Assembly: GCF_021155775.2 (NCBI RefSeq)
Contig: NC_060233.1
Span: 4,568,501 to 4,632,500, forward strand
Direction of reading: 5' to 3'
DNA: 64,000 nt
Source: Neodiprion pinetum
Taxonomy: Eukaryota > Arthropoda > Insecta > Hymenoptera > Diprionidae
The position numbers were made by a program, and so were the translations under genes. Below, piece by piece: positions 49,635 to 61,800 of the stretch (its first letter is position 1; each line of letters opens with the position of its first letter). A model generated the notes under the pieces. That model searched no databases. It was not told the origin of the DNA and saw only the letters and a list, made by a program, of their open reading frames with translations.

Positions 49635-49700
49635 TTTTTTTTTTTTTTTTTTTTTTCATTTCTCGCACGACAACGTACGTTTCGACTTTTCATCAGAGAA
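49635..49700 (-). mobile_element. Retroelement 3' end with minimal hammerhead-like motif and poly(A)
   Basis: On the minus strand CTGATGA (49696-49690), AAAGTC and GAAAC (49683-49679) are followed by GTACGTTGTCGTGCGAGAAATG and then a run of 22 A (49656-49635). The core boxes are perfect hammerhead boxes separated by six bases. The palindromic ACGTACGT-like segment after GAAA would serve as a tiny stem III, as in minimal Penelope-type hammerheads that act as dimers. A poly(A) run directly downstream fits the 3' end of a retrotransposed RNA. The sequence upstream on that strand (to about 49900) may belong to the same element but has no recognisable domain. Confidence 0.45.
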
Positions 49701-52320
49701 TAAGAAACTCCGTAAGGGCATTTCTTGTACCCCGGAGGCTGCGAACTATTCCCGGAAGCACTTCAGCCGACGAGGCATTGTCTCCGGGATTTTTATACCG
49801 GCATCAATGCCGCCGCGTCAAACGGCACGCGGTTGTATTACCGCGGTTCACTGATCGGGGCGAAAGAATTACGCAGCTCGGGATGTCGGGTTGAAAAGAG
49901 AAGCTTACGGGATACCGGGAACGAGAGGATTGAAACGATTTTGAGAGATCTAACCGTTCGTTTTTCCCGTTCGTTCGATTGTTCATGCGGTTTAATGGAA
50001 AAATTCGACGGTGTGAATCGAACGCCACTCGGTAATAAATGAAGTCCGCGCGGTGCTGCAGGGAGATAAATTTCTGCAAACGCAACAAACCGAGGTGGAT
50101 AAGAAAAAAAAAAATATATATATATATATATAAAGAAAGGACATTACCAGATGTACTGTGACGGAATTGAAGTAGCTTTCCATTCGAACCGCGGTTTCTC
50201 CGCGATATTTTCGCAGCGAAAAATCGTTTCCCACGTTACATCGGGTGTATAAAGCAGCAGAAATACGGAGTGCGAAATATAATCCAAGCGCCAAGGCGTG
50301 TTTGCGCCTAGGCACGTGATCTCGGACAAAGAATTCCGACGGTTTCCGTGAAACGTTTCAATTCCGGGCGTCTGTTTGACCGACGGTTAATTTCAGCGCC
50401 GCTGTTCGCTTCGCGGAATCGTTTATGCGACGAGGACTGACGGGGTGTTTGAGGGTGGAGGGTCCCGGAGGATCGGAACGCGGCCCGGACCCCGATCAAT
50501 CAGGGACGACACTAATTGCGGAAAGATTTGAAAAAAGCTGAAACGATCGATTCTTCAGACCTCGCGTTGACGAGACGATCGAGACACTCGGGAGACGCGA
50601 TTGCCGGCGTTATTTATTGTTTATCAAACCTTGCGACAGGAGTTATTGCGCCGTCGACAAGGCAGAAATTTCATAAATTACACAGCTCTGAGGACCCTGA
50701 TGCTACGCTGTGTCGGTGTTGGTTGCGGAGGGCATACGCGGCGAGATTTACGATTAAACGAGACACTTGCACACTTTCCTGCGAGCTCCTCTCACCGACA
50801 CGCTACTCAACTCTTGCCGTGTGCGACGTAAGGATCTGTGATCCTTTACTCGTACGCACGTTGCCATTGCTTCGATTAAGTCCTGAACGTACTTCGCGCC
50901 CGCTTCTTCCTCTACAAGTTACGTTTTAATTAATCAACGTTTAATCTCGCGCCGAGTATATTCCCGTCATCTTTAAGTATTCATCCTCGCTCACTCGTCC
51001 TTGTTATTCTCATTTATTCTTCCTCGTTTCTATTTCTGTTTCCGGCTCGTCTTGACCTGTCATTCGCTAACTCAGGTTCGAGTGTCACGAATAGTTGACT
51101 CAATTTGATCCTCTTTAAAAATTGAATAATTACGGCTTCGCAGAGTATTCTTGTATTGAAGCATCTGTCTTTTAAAAATCTTCTCTGAACTTATCGAGGA
51201 TGTGTTTAGCGAACATTATTTTTACTATATCTAAATAAACGATAATGGATTTGAATTCATTTTGTGAAACTTCACACTTTCAATTAGAGTTTATTTCAAC
51301 TTATAAGGTTGACTCTACTTTCAACTATGGAATTACGAATATTCTCTCTAACCGTACAAATTAAATATCCTATAGTGACGCTAACAATTTCATTCAAAAT
51401 ATTCAATAATCATCGAAGTTACGAAAGTGAATTCTTTGTACATCATATCTTAGAATTGACTGAATATTTCTTATTATAAATACTATAATTAATTATTTCC
51501 ATCATAGATCAACGGAAATTCTCTCAATCTTAGGAAATAATTATCAATGTAATACAAACAATAGTTAAAAGCGATAATTTCTTTCGTATTTTTATTTTTT
51601 CAGTGTAAATTCCTCATCCCTTCTCTACAAAAAGTCCAAATTTAGCGAATATCCGAATATCGGAGGATCGATCACCAAGATGAAACGTTACACAAAAATC
51701 TGTGGATCTAATCCCGGTAACTCGGGGTTAAATCCCGCGGGTCCGCCTCGACGTCGCCGACCCTAATCTGTATGTAGAATAGAGAGGATGTCAAGGCAGC
51801 GGTGAATCGGTCAGGGCCGTAGGCAGATCACGCATCGGGACTCACGTTTCTTCCCTCGGATGCAGGTCTCCGGCATACCGATTTATAAATCCACGTTCTA
51901 ACTCGTACGCGCGTATATATATATATACGTATTAATGATCCGAAACCCACACGAATCCACGTATGATGCGCTGCTCGTACGTCGCGAAGGGTGTGACAGA
52001 ATGTGCGGTCGCGTTTTACTGCAGCGCATATTTTATGCGGCTCTTGATATGACGCCGGTCATTCCGTATTCGTTATCTGTGCACAGCTGCACAGGCACAC
52101 CGTGTCCAAGATGGGAATAATTCATGCACATCGTGACCGTTTTCGAGTGGTGCCAAAACAGACATTGCTTCGACAGGTCCGAAATCCAAAAACGCGGTCT
52201 CCGAACGATAAAACGATTATTTCACGCCGTTGTAAAACTCTGAGAAATGAATTTCAAGCGTATCACGGGGTTCGTCATTTTTGTAATCCAGTGTACACGG
52301 GTCACTGAAATTTCACGGAT
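49701..52320. other. Non-coding DNA, AT-rich at 51100-51660
   Basis: No gene is supported. A TA tract lies at 50113-50133 and another at about 51911-51926. The AT-rich stretch 51100-51660 may be old transposon DNA, but no ends could be defined. Confidence 0.5.
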
Positions 52321-52640
52321 GCATTGTAGCTTTTGTATCTTTTGTAATCTTTTGTATTCCTCGTGATCTTTTTTATTCTTTGTAATCTTTTGCATTCCTC
52401 CTAATCTTTTGTATCTTGTGTAATCTTTTTTATTCCTCGGAATCTTTTGCATTCTGTGTAATTTTTTGTATCCTACATAATTCCTTGTAATCTTTGTAAT
52501 CTTACGTATCCTCTGTGATATTTTTTGCAATTTCTATGTAATCCTTGCGATCTCCAATAATTTTTGTAATACTTGCAATCTTAGCAACCACCCCGTAATC
52601 CCTGTAATCATCTGTAACCTTTGCAATTTTTGAAATTCAT
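52321..52640. repeat. Degenerate minisatellite of TTTTGTAATC-type units
   Basis: Roughly 300 bases consist of diverged units around ten to fifteen bases long, such as CTTTTGTAATC, CTTTTGCATTCCTC and CTTTTTTATTCCTC. The minus strand gives a lysine-rich open frame (52222-52530) that simply reflects the repeat. Related but shorter units occur near 54300-54450. Confidence 0.8.
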
Positions 52641-52702
52641 TTCAATTCTCGCATTCGTGTTTTATAGCTCAGGGTTGGGAAAGGTTCAAGGTTCGAGGGT
52701 TG
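52571..52702 (+). repeat. Dispersed duplication, copy 1 (contiguous)
   Basis: The block starts ACTTGCAATCTTAGCAACCA and continues through TGTAACCTTTGCAATTTTTG to TTTTATAGCTCAGGGTTGG and AAGGTTCAAGGTTCGAGGGTT. The same series of words appears about 1.7 kb downstream (54294-54377 and 54640-54684), there split by about 260 bases. Confidence 0.85.
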
Positions 52703-53050
52703 CCGGAAGTGTTAGCTGGTGAGGGTGGCGAGGAAGGTTCCTCGTAATCAAGTACCTGGTTACTAATTAATTTATCTCTAATGACTCGGCCACAGCCCGT
52801 TCACATCTAACGCGCACACCGACATCACAATGTCTTTGTGGTATGGGAGACACTGTTCCAGACTGCAAGGTCAGGCTTGAGACGTCAGAGTTCGTTAAAC
52901 ATGTCGGGGTTGGTTAGTCGATATAAAATCAATTCCATCGTATCGGTTCGACAACAATGTGCTTATATAAGCCAGGTGTAACTGATGTCCAGGTAATAAA
53001 GGTGTTGATTGGTGTTGAAAAATGTAATTGATGTGCTGAATAATGTAAAA
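52703..53050. other. Non-coding spacer between repeat blocks
   Basis: No gene or repeat recognised. Short words such as AATGTAATTGATG and GTGTTGATTGGTGTTG repeat locally near 53000. Confidence 0.5.
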
Positions 53051-53636
53051 ATTCATCTTCTGGACAGTGGGGAGTGTGCGGCTGATGAACTTGTAAGACT
53101 GTATGGTTAATTGGTCGTCACTGTCGGGAAGGCGTCAGCAGATGTTATTACGGATACTTCGCGTTAATTCCGATTGAACTTATCTTCAATCGCAGAATGG
53201 TAATTAGATAACAAATCGGAGAAATGCGTCACAGAGTGAAGAATGACAGAAGAAGATAAAATCCTCCCTGGGGTACAGCTTTCGTCGACGAGTTCCTTTC
53301 ACCACGTTGGAGAATTGCGTCGCAATTTATTATATTCACAATTTCATCTTCTGGACAATGGGGAGTGTGCGGCCGATGAACTTGTAATAATGTATGGTGA
53401 ATTGGTCGTCGCTGTCGGGAAGTTATCAGCAGATGTTGATTACGGATACTTCGCGTTAATTCCGATTGAACTTATCGTCAATCGCAGAACGGTAATTGGA
53501 TAACAAATCGGAGAAATGCGTCACAGAGTGAAGAATGACAGAAGAAGATAAAATCCCCCCTGGGGTACAGCCTTCGTCGATGAGTTCCTTTCAACACGTT
53601 GGAGAATTGCGTGGCAATGTATTATACTTACAATTA
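53051..53636 (+). repeat. Two-unit tandem duplication, period about 291 bases
   Basis: Unit 1 starts ATTCATCTTCTGGACAGTGG at 53051 and unit 2 starts with the matching TTCATCTTCTGGACAATGG at 53343. Long shared blocks include GATACTTCGCGTTAATTCCG, AAATGCGTCACAGAGTGAAG, CTGGGGTACAGC and GTTGGAGAATTGCGT. The copies are close to 90 percent identical by eye, so the event is relatively recent. An 86-codon open frame at 53243-53503 spans the junction; it is broken in the homologous part of unit 1 and has no domain. Confidence 0.9.
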
Positions 53637-54293
53637 AACGCGAGGCTTATTCAGTGAACCTGTAATTTGAGAAATTTCCGTAATTCCGAAACGTCGGGTG
53701 AAGAATTTAAGTCTCCACCTCACTCTCTTGAAAATTGACACTCTGAAGTCAAAGGTACGGCCTTCTGCGGTTCTCGAGATGAAAGAATTCAACCGCAACT
53801 TGTTTTGTCTCATACTTTTGCAATAATTCAAGATTTGATCGTACGATTAATCCTGTAATCTTCGAGGCATTTCAATTTCATCCCAAGCGACACAGGTTCG
53901 ACTCATATTTGACTTATTGTCGGCAGAAAATGAAGTCAACCAATCGGAAACTGACGAATAATGCGTATTTGAAGCCAATAGTTGACTAAATGTCAACCAT
54001 ACGTTGACGAACGTCCACCAGGTTGTCAATTCACAGTGAATAGTGTACAAGTCGACTTTAAATTGACTTGCCGTCATCCAAAAATAGTCAAGTGAAACTG
54101 TAATTTCAATAATTATCAGATTTTTTGCATCTTATTACATCCACTATGGCGATTTCTATACGATATCCAATTTTTGTTTTGGCGTCGTCTCGATCTTTAT
54201 GTTTGTGACCTCATTCATCGACATACGGTTGGTCCAGCTTTGACTTTTGCTTATGGACAGCCATTACCACATCTCAGGTGAATAGGCACCGTT
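53637..54293. other. Non-coding DNA with repeated TTGAC/GTCAA words
   Basis: From about 53888 to 54072 the words TTGAC and GTCAA recur many times in both orientations, which may be remnants of a short repeat. No gene is recognised. Confidence 0.45.
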
Positions 54294-54684
54294 GCTTGCA
54301 GTCTTAGCAGCCACCCCGTGATCCCTATAATCATTTGTAACCTTTGCAATTTTTGAAATTTATTTGAAATCTCGCAATTTCTGTAATCGTTTCTAATGCT
54401 TTTCAATCTTGCAGTAATGATTGTAATTAGTTTGAGATCTTTTGTGATTGCAATCAGTGTACGTTTCTGCACAGTGATTAACCCCTCGGAGCATATTATC
54501 TGAATTTTGAATTGCGTTTTGAGTAAAAGATGATCATCCGTTCATTTCGCCAATTTGTTTCATCCTACCAAAATCATCGTTGCAAGGTGACTGAATAACC
54601 GACCGATGACGTCCCCGAAATCACCGAAGGCTTACCGACGTGTTTTATAGCTCAGGGTCGGGAAAGGTTCAAGGTTCGAGGGTT
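54294..54684 (+). repeat. Dispersed duplication, copy 2 (split by about 260 bases)
   Basis: Positions 54294-54377 match 52571 onwards (CTTGCAGTCTTAGCAGCCA through TTTGCAATTTTTGAAATT), and 54640-54684 resume exactly where copy 1 continues (GTGTTTTATAGCTCAGGGT through GGTTCGAGGGTT). The intervening segment 54378-54639 is absent from copy 1. It is either an insertion here or a deletion there; I see no inverted termini or target duplication to decide. Confidence 0.8.
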
Positions 54685-54857
54685 CAGAGGTCAGCTGTCG
54701 GGGATGCAGGAAGTACGAAACGCGCGGTTGTTTAGCGTCGAGCATATTTATTTTTCTCCCTTCCAGTGTTTATTTACTCACTTTTTACTCTCTCATTTTC
54801 CCAGTTGTTTTTAAAATTGTAAGGGGGTCTTTGATGTTGACCGTCGGCGTCTCCGAC

Positions 54858-54877
54858 GGGGGGGGGGGGGGGGGGGG
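54858..54877. repeat. Poly(G) tract (20 bases)
   Basis: An uninterrupted G run followed by AGGAGGGAGGCGGGG, so quadruplex formation is possible. Confidence 0.95.
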
Positions 54878-56138
54878 AGGAGGGAGGCGGGGATACGAGC
54901 GGCAGGTATGCGCGTAAAAATCCCAACGTTTTGCATATAAGGGATTCTACGTGGATCACGTATTTGTGCAAGTACGTATCACAACGTACAAATACCGTCG
55001 AGCATCGAACGTCGGAGGGACAGAGACTCCCATAGAGATCCCACTCAAGTTCTCCTCCGCATCCGAGAACATTGCAACAGATATTCAAGGGACTCCTGTC
55101 CGCGTCTCGGCAGCCGATCCGAGTCGAATAGAAAAACCCTCAGGAATTTATCACCGAACTCCGTACTACGTTACGCTTTGGCCGCGATCGTCAGTCCATT
55201 TCATCGGGTGTCGATGATAGCTGCTCCCGCAGTCTGTACAAGCTAGCTGAGATAATTCGATAGAATAATCGACAGGTTGAGAATACGGTGACGGAAATTG
55301 AGGCTCGTCAAATATATTGTGCACCAGATACGCAACTTCGTATTTCTGTACACGGTATTTGGAGGAATTTCAAGAGATAAAGAAGCGTGCCCGAATAAAG
55401 AGGATTATCGGAGTAAGGAGAAAAGGGGCCGGAGATGGATAGAAAAAGAAGACGTTATCAGCTCGTGGTCACTGGTCGGGTAAAAAACACAGCCTGGAAG
55501 CGTATTAAAGGTGAAGCAGGAGGCAGGGGGTATCGATCAAATGGAATAAATGTACCAATAGAATTTCTAATTCACTTGTAACCTGTAGGCAGGCTTTCAA
55601 ACGTCGTTCCAAATAATTTACGTACTCGGTGTGTAAGTTTATTCAAAGTGCCTCGATCGAGCATCGTTGCATTATACGAATAACAAGGAGACAGATACAC
55701 GTGTACGTCCAAGTGATTTACGGAAATGCTGCAGCCAGCTTACGGCTAGCTCTAGCTCTGCACCACCGCAAACGACGGGAGTAACGCACCCGAGTCGGGA
55801 GGGGGGGGGGGAGGATCGGGGCTTGAATCCGAACCGCGGTCGTCAATCTATTTAACCTGAATTTTATCGACCAATTGTCGCCTTCTCCGAGTCAATTTGA
55901 TCCGATAAAATCTACCCACGATATCGAGTGGAAGCCTGGAGGTGAGTTTCGTTTTTGAACACTCCCAAATCGACCAAGATATTGTTAGAATCAGCCATTT
56001 TTCAACGATGTATCTTTCGAACGAAAGGTGCTGGAGATCTCTCGAACAAGGCTGAAAATGTTGCTTGAACCTCGAGGTTCGCTTTCACATTTTTTTCAAC
56101 TCTCCGGCACTTTTCGTTCCCGAGATACGTTGAAGTAT

Positions 56139-56162
56139 AAAAAAAAAAAAAAAAAAAAAAAA
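56139..56162. repeat. Poly(A) tract (24 bases)
   Basis: An uninterrupted A run; no recognisable retroelement body precedes it. Confidence 0.95.
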
Positions 56163-56861
56163 TCGTTCGAAACGTAAATCGAAACGAAGTTTAAACATGA
56201 AACAGAGTTTTGACAGGAAAATTCGAGACGACTGTCGATAAAAAATACGATATGTAATAATGGCGGTAAAAAGTCACAACTCATCCTTGAATTTTGCAAC
56301 ACGAGCCGCGCTAATACGGGTGTGCATCCGGAGTGCGAGCAGCTCGGTGTTTATCGGTATTTTATATGTTGCGGGAGTTTCGATACCGGCTTGTTCACAG
56401 CTAATTTAGGGATATTTAGATCCGTAAGATGGTAATCTGAGCGCCGAGCAAGGTGCGCGCAAAGCTTATTTGGAATTCGATACGTTTGTGGAGGCGGGCA
56501 GCTCGTTCTTCCCTCTTTCCCCCCGTCCAACCGTGTCTTGTACACCACACGAGATGTCCTCGGACCCCTCGAACCTATCGGACACAACGCATTATGTCAG
56601 AGTTACTTGGTTTCCGAGCGAGAGCGCCCAACGCGATCGAATTACTGTTACCTACCCATGGAAGGCCAACGGCCAGGAATAACCAAAGGGTCGAAAGGAG
56701 AGAATACGTGAAAAGTTCTACATCTCGAACGGTTAATTGAAACGAAAAACATGGGTCACACACAATTACCCCTTTTGACGATAATCGCGAATCTATTTCC
56801 GTGTCTCTATTGCACAGGCAAAGTATTTCGGATGGTCAAGTTCGCCCAGATCAATGGTGCT

Positions 56862-57121
56862 GGTAGGTTGAAATTCCGAATTTGAGAAGATCCAAACGCG
56901 CCAAATTCTGAATATTTTTGTAGCAGAAGTTAAAGTAAAGAAATCGAACTTTGACGGAACAAAAAAGTTTCGAATGGTCTAAAATCCGACCGATCAAAGG
57001 TCCAAAAGCGCAACAATGAGAAAATTTTCAAATCTGAACATCGAAATTCCGAATGAATTTCTGGCTTGGTGAAATTTCACCACTTTGATCTTTCTTTGTT
57101 TTGGATTTCGATGTTTTTGTA
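56862..57121 (-). mobile_element. Foldback family, one-armed (truncated) second copy
   Basis: The plus strand here aligns with the minus strand of 18940-19290. The sequence passes through GTTGAAATTCCGAATTT, an AAGTAAAGAAA word, GAACTTTGAC, AATGAGAAAATTTTCAAATC and GGCTTGGTGAAATTTCA, in the same order and spacing. The alignment stops just past the apex, so the second arm is absent. The order of shared words makes chance similarity unlikely and shows that the 18.7 kb structure is a dispersed family rather than a local inversion. Confidence 0.75.
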
Positions 57122-58335
57122 CGTGTGCGTATATGCTCGTTACGTTTCCAGAGATTGGACAAAAGTTTCTCAGTTAAGGAGCGGCCACTCGATATCTCAT
57201 TCATATTACACGCAAACGGGGAAAGGTGTAGCAGGTTACTTTACATACCGCTTGAATGAGAATACCTCGCGCAAGGATCAACTATTGTCCACGCATACGT
57301 GAAACGCGTAGCAGTGTTATACAGTCTACCGCACACTTTGCGATACCCGACACGCACTCTTGATTCACGAACTGATTTCACCGAATCGGGAACAAACGCG
57401 CGATTCTGTTTATACTGTTTATCTCGATTCACCGACTTATTCACGAAACACCGCACCACTGCCCCATTGCAGGTAACGATTTGTGTCAGTGCTCGGATTT
57501 GTTGCACGCTGAATTTGACTTTCGAATCTACGTAAGCTCTCTGGCAAATGTGTGGAGCGGTAAATTTAACAGAAATTAGCAAATTCTCACTTCAGAAAGT
57601 AAGGAACATTCATTTTTGAACTCGACTGATCAATCGTGAAGATATATCGGTGAAGATCTGACAAATTTTCACTGCTACGATCACTCGGTGAATAAAAATC
57701 TGTAATTCAGCGAAAGAACACGTGAGATTAGATTCTGGTAAATGGAATGAAAGTAATTCATCGTCGGATCAAATCGGAGGTGAAGAAAAAGGTGAAGCGT
57801 AGCTAAATTTCAGAAGGTTATCTTCCATCCGTACGCAGGTATGTGTATACGTAATACGTTCGTACGGAGAGGCGTTCGCCGGCGTTGATTCCGCGTCGTA
57901 GTGAATCCTGGTACATGCATACCTTCGCAGGGAATACCCACCTCGTCCAGATGTGCTCTTCTCTTAACTCAAAACCAGTGGAGATGGATTACGAGAGGTG
58001 AAACACGTACGGCGAAGCTCACGCACGCCGGTTCTCGAGCTCTCTCGTTATCTCGCCGGCTCGCCGGCTCGCCCAGAATTTCGGTAAACTTTAATTTGAC
58101 TCGGGAGCGAGTAGGCAGGCATTCTTAACACAGCCTATTATCCAGCGTTGCCCGAAGGCCCTTCTTCCCCGCCCCCACCATCACCCTGAGTTTATCGTTA
58201 GTCCCGCTGAGCATGCAGCCCGTAGGTAAGGTCCAAAGAACATGCACCGAGGATTTCACCGATGACCCCTGCACGGATCCACCTCTCCGTTCCGTTTTCA
58301 TTCACTCGCCGAAATATCAGCGGAACGAAAGATCC

Positions 58336-58368
58336 TTCTTCGCGAACTCTTCGCGAACTCTTCGCGTC
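58336..58368. repeat. Short tandem repeat of TTCGCGAACTC units
   Basis: Two complete 11-base units plus a partial third. Confidence 0.75.
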
Positions 58369-58837
58369 CCGGTTCTCCTTTTCTCTTGACGGAGCCGCGC
58401 AGCGGCATGCGTATAGTCCGCATGTAGGTACACCTCGTGATCCGGGCGCTGGAGGGAGATGCTCCGAGGCCAGCTTTGGGGAAGTTACGGAGCCATACTC
58501 GGACCCACCTACCCGCGGCCTTTACGCAGGTGGCAGTGGGCGGGAGAGAATCGATCCAGACTCCGTTCCGTGGAAGAAGCTGAAAAGCCGAAGCTGCTCC
58601 CGCTGCCGCCGGTTGTGCAGTGCTGCACTCTGATTAAGCGGAAGACGTTCAACGGCAGCTCGAAACGAAGGCGAGGGAGACGAACGCTCCCCAGCTTTTC
58701 TGCCTTGTCCCGGCAGTGCCTTCTGTCCGGCACGCTACGTGAGCGGCATGCACGCACATCGCATCGCATCCTCGCCTCTTCTCTCCTCTTCTTATTCTTC
58801 TTCATTCTCCTCCCCCTACTCCGGTTCTTCTACTTGT

Positions 58838-58876
58838 TCTTCTTCTTCTTCTTCTTCTTCTTTTTCTTCTTTTTCT
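58838..58876. repeat. CTT trinucleotide microsatellite
   Basis: About ten TTC/CTT units with minor interruptions in a pyrimidine-rich block. Confidence 0.85.
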
Positions 58877-61800
58877 CGTTCCTCCGCCCCGCAGAAACAG
58901 GGCTGCGCACTTCTTACCCCCCTTCAACCGCACGAATGAACGGTACGCTTGTTCCATGCTGATCCCACGTCTTTGTGCCTATTGGATACCTACCTACGGC
59001 GTACACGTCGATTACTGAAAAACTTTGCTCCGAAGGGCGAAGGTGACCGACGATATTAAGAAACCACGTCGTGGTTCGAGGTACTCCGCTTACTTTTAAT
59101 CCTGAGAAACACTTTTTGGGATTCACTGAGTCGACTGCTCGAAACCGTCTCTTCATACATTGTTATTTCGGTTGAATAACAGGATTCTGTGAAAACCAGT
59201 CTTAATTTCTTTTCAAATACACAACGAGCTTATTCTGCCAAACGTATACACATAAAAATTGCCCAAGGATCGAGAGGCACGCGGTTATTTCCGCCACAAG
59301 TGGAGAAAATAGAAAAAGATAAAAAAAAAAAATAATAATAATCAAAATAGCGGAATCGTCGCTGATATTCCCGCTGTGCAAATTTCCGACCACGTACCTG
59401 CCTACGGTAAGCCACCGGTCAACGCGGATTCTTGGAATATGTGCAAAAGGTGCCATAAAATGACGCGGTTCACTTTGTCCGCGAGACGTCGCGACGCCCG
59501 CGGGGTCAGAGCGTGAAGGCTGCGGTTTTCAGTGTCAAATAAGCTCGGCGAGCACGTAAGCTACTCGGCACCGCGGTTCGTGGGTACGCAGGTCCTCGAC
59601 GAATGGATGTTGCCGGGTATTCCGCACCTCCTTGCCGTCGCTGCAAGCGCTGTACGCACGCAATACGCGCAGCACAAGCATCATGCCTGCCTGGCACTTG
59701 GCGTATTCGCAGTTAATACAGCGTATGCTAATCCAGATTGATTTAGTGGCTACTTTGCGCCGTAAATCGCGGCAAATGGACCATTGCGCGGCGAAGGGCT
59801 TGCCGTTTGGTTGATGAGGGGTGGCGGGAGGGAGGAGGGAGGGCAGGGTACCAGGGAAGGCAGGTACGTACCTACCGGTCACAATGCAACGCTCGCGCAC
59901 GCTGTTCGATTCATCGTTACGTAACGCACCGCGTATACGCCGCATGGAGGCGACTTGCGGAACACAGAAATAGCCACCTTGTCGTAGCAGTCGACGAGGC
60001 GATATAGCCGAGAGGTACGATGAGAAGAAGAAAAGGACGGCGGAGGAGAGGGAGATGGGAACGGGCGTCGATCATTGAGCTTTAAGCACGCGCGAGCGGA
60101 CGAGGAGGAGACGAGGAAAGGAGAGAGAAAGAGAGAGGGGGAGAGGGAGAAGGTGTTTATATTTTGCCGCAGAAATTTTTAACGGTTTTCGCTGCGTCGT
60201 ATGGACATGCCTGTACATATAACGCGCCACGGTGATGACTGGAGGGTCAATTTATTACCGGTCATCAGGTGTATTTCATCGTGACGCAACGAGCTCCGCA
60301 TGCAGCGCGAAAGGTACGCGCATAAGGTTCGGACAGTTCCCTGGAACCGGAGGAAGGGGGATAATTGTGAAGGGCCTTGAGGTGGGGGAGAAGATAAAAA
60401 AAAAAACAAATACGGAGTGAAGAGAGAGATAAAATGCAAGAGGAGGCGAAAAATCTGGGAAAAAAAGTATGACAGTGCCCCGCAGCCTCGCCATGGTCAA
60501 TATCGTTATTTATGGGCGGAGAACTGTTCTCAATTTGCATACCGCCCACAAAAGGCACCGATAGTCAGATCGAGATTCGAGATAAGGGAGGTTGGCCTGC
60601 TCTACTACTCACCGATGCGCGATAGTTGTTACAGACCACGAAAACTCCCACGGGAAAGAGGACAACCGGAGAAGTCGAATTTTGTTCGTCGGAGAAAATT
60701 TCCTTCGTGTCTTTCTTTCAGATGAAATATCTGATCTCGATACGCGTAGTCTTTGCAGTTGATGATCCGCGGAAATTCTATTGGACTTCCGGAATCAAGG
60801 CGTGATTTAAGGACACAGAGGTTTTTGGGATCTGGGTTGTTATAAGGCGGGAGCTACTGTGGTCCGAATAATTATATATATATATTTATATGTATGTATA
60901 TATGCATGCTCCAATAAATATATCCATTCTATTATTATGTTCAGACCTGGTGAGCGTAAATCTACGGGCTTAATCTCGACTCGCTCTTAAAGCCCGGAAG
61001 CGTACATGCCGCTCTATCCGTGTACCTCTGTGTGGATATGCTTACGCAATTCAAATGATAGCTCACACACTTATCGTGGAAGGTACGGATGAGTGTTTAG
61101 CCCCTTGATATTCTCGCACATTGTTCAAACGGCTTTAAAACCCGCTCCAGATTTATTGTTACGACCGGGAACCGCAACGAGCAATCAGCTAATTATTATA
61201 CCTATACGGAAGTCAATAACGGTATAACCTTCCAGTCGCGATCTTTGAGTATCAATGGTCTGGCTCGACGTTATGGAACCGGAATGATGGGCAAGCCTTT
61301 TTCGTAACAGTCGAGCGAAGCGTGAGCGGAATTTTTATAGAAATCCGAACCAACGTTCGACGTACCTGATCAGATTCTCTACAATTTTCACCCAAAGTTG
61401 TCACCGTGTGCAATAAAATCGACCGGAGTGAAAAGTTTCTCGAACGTTTCGCCGATATAGGTGAAGAAATGGAACGAATTGTTTCCAGTTCGAGTTATAC
61501 CCGCATAAAACACCCGGCGATAGAAATCAGCCGAGAGGCAAAAAATGACGGTTTAATTCCGAGAGCAGAGGATGGCCGAGTGCTCGGCGCAAGACTTACG
61601 GGCCCGCAAGTGAGGCCCGATCGGGGGGAGATCGCGTTCCTTGGCATCTCGCTCGGCACCGCCAAGTGCTGCGTGGGCAGGTGGATGACCCACGGTCATT
61701 TGAGCGGTTCAGGCAAGTGCGTCGGCAGGTAGGTGTACCAACAAGAAGGCCGGAGGCTGGGCCGTGTGGAGCCCGGTCGTTCTCGGCGTTGGTACCAACG

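Larger units (their letters stand above)
54685..56861. other. Non-coding DNA
   Basis: No gene is supported. An 88-codon open frame at 54951-55217 plus has fairly protein-like composition but no known motif. A poly(G) and a poly(A) tract are listed separately. Confidence 0.5.

Noticed and set aside
52665..52702. tRNA-like TAGCTCAGGGTTGG followed by GGTTCGAGGG, also at 54645-54684
   Set aside because: It resembles a tRNA A-box and part of a B-box, but spacing is far too short and no acceptor stem or cloverleaf can be formed.
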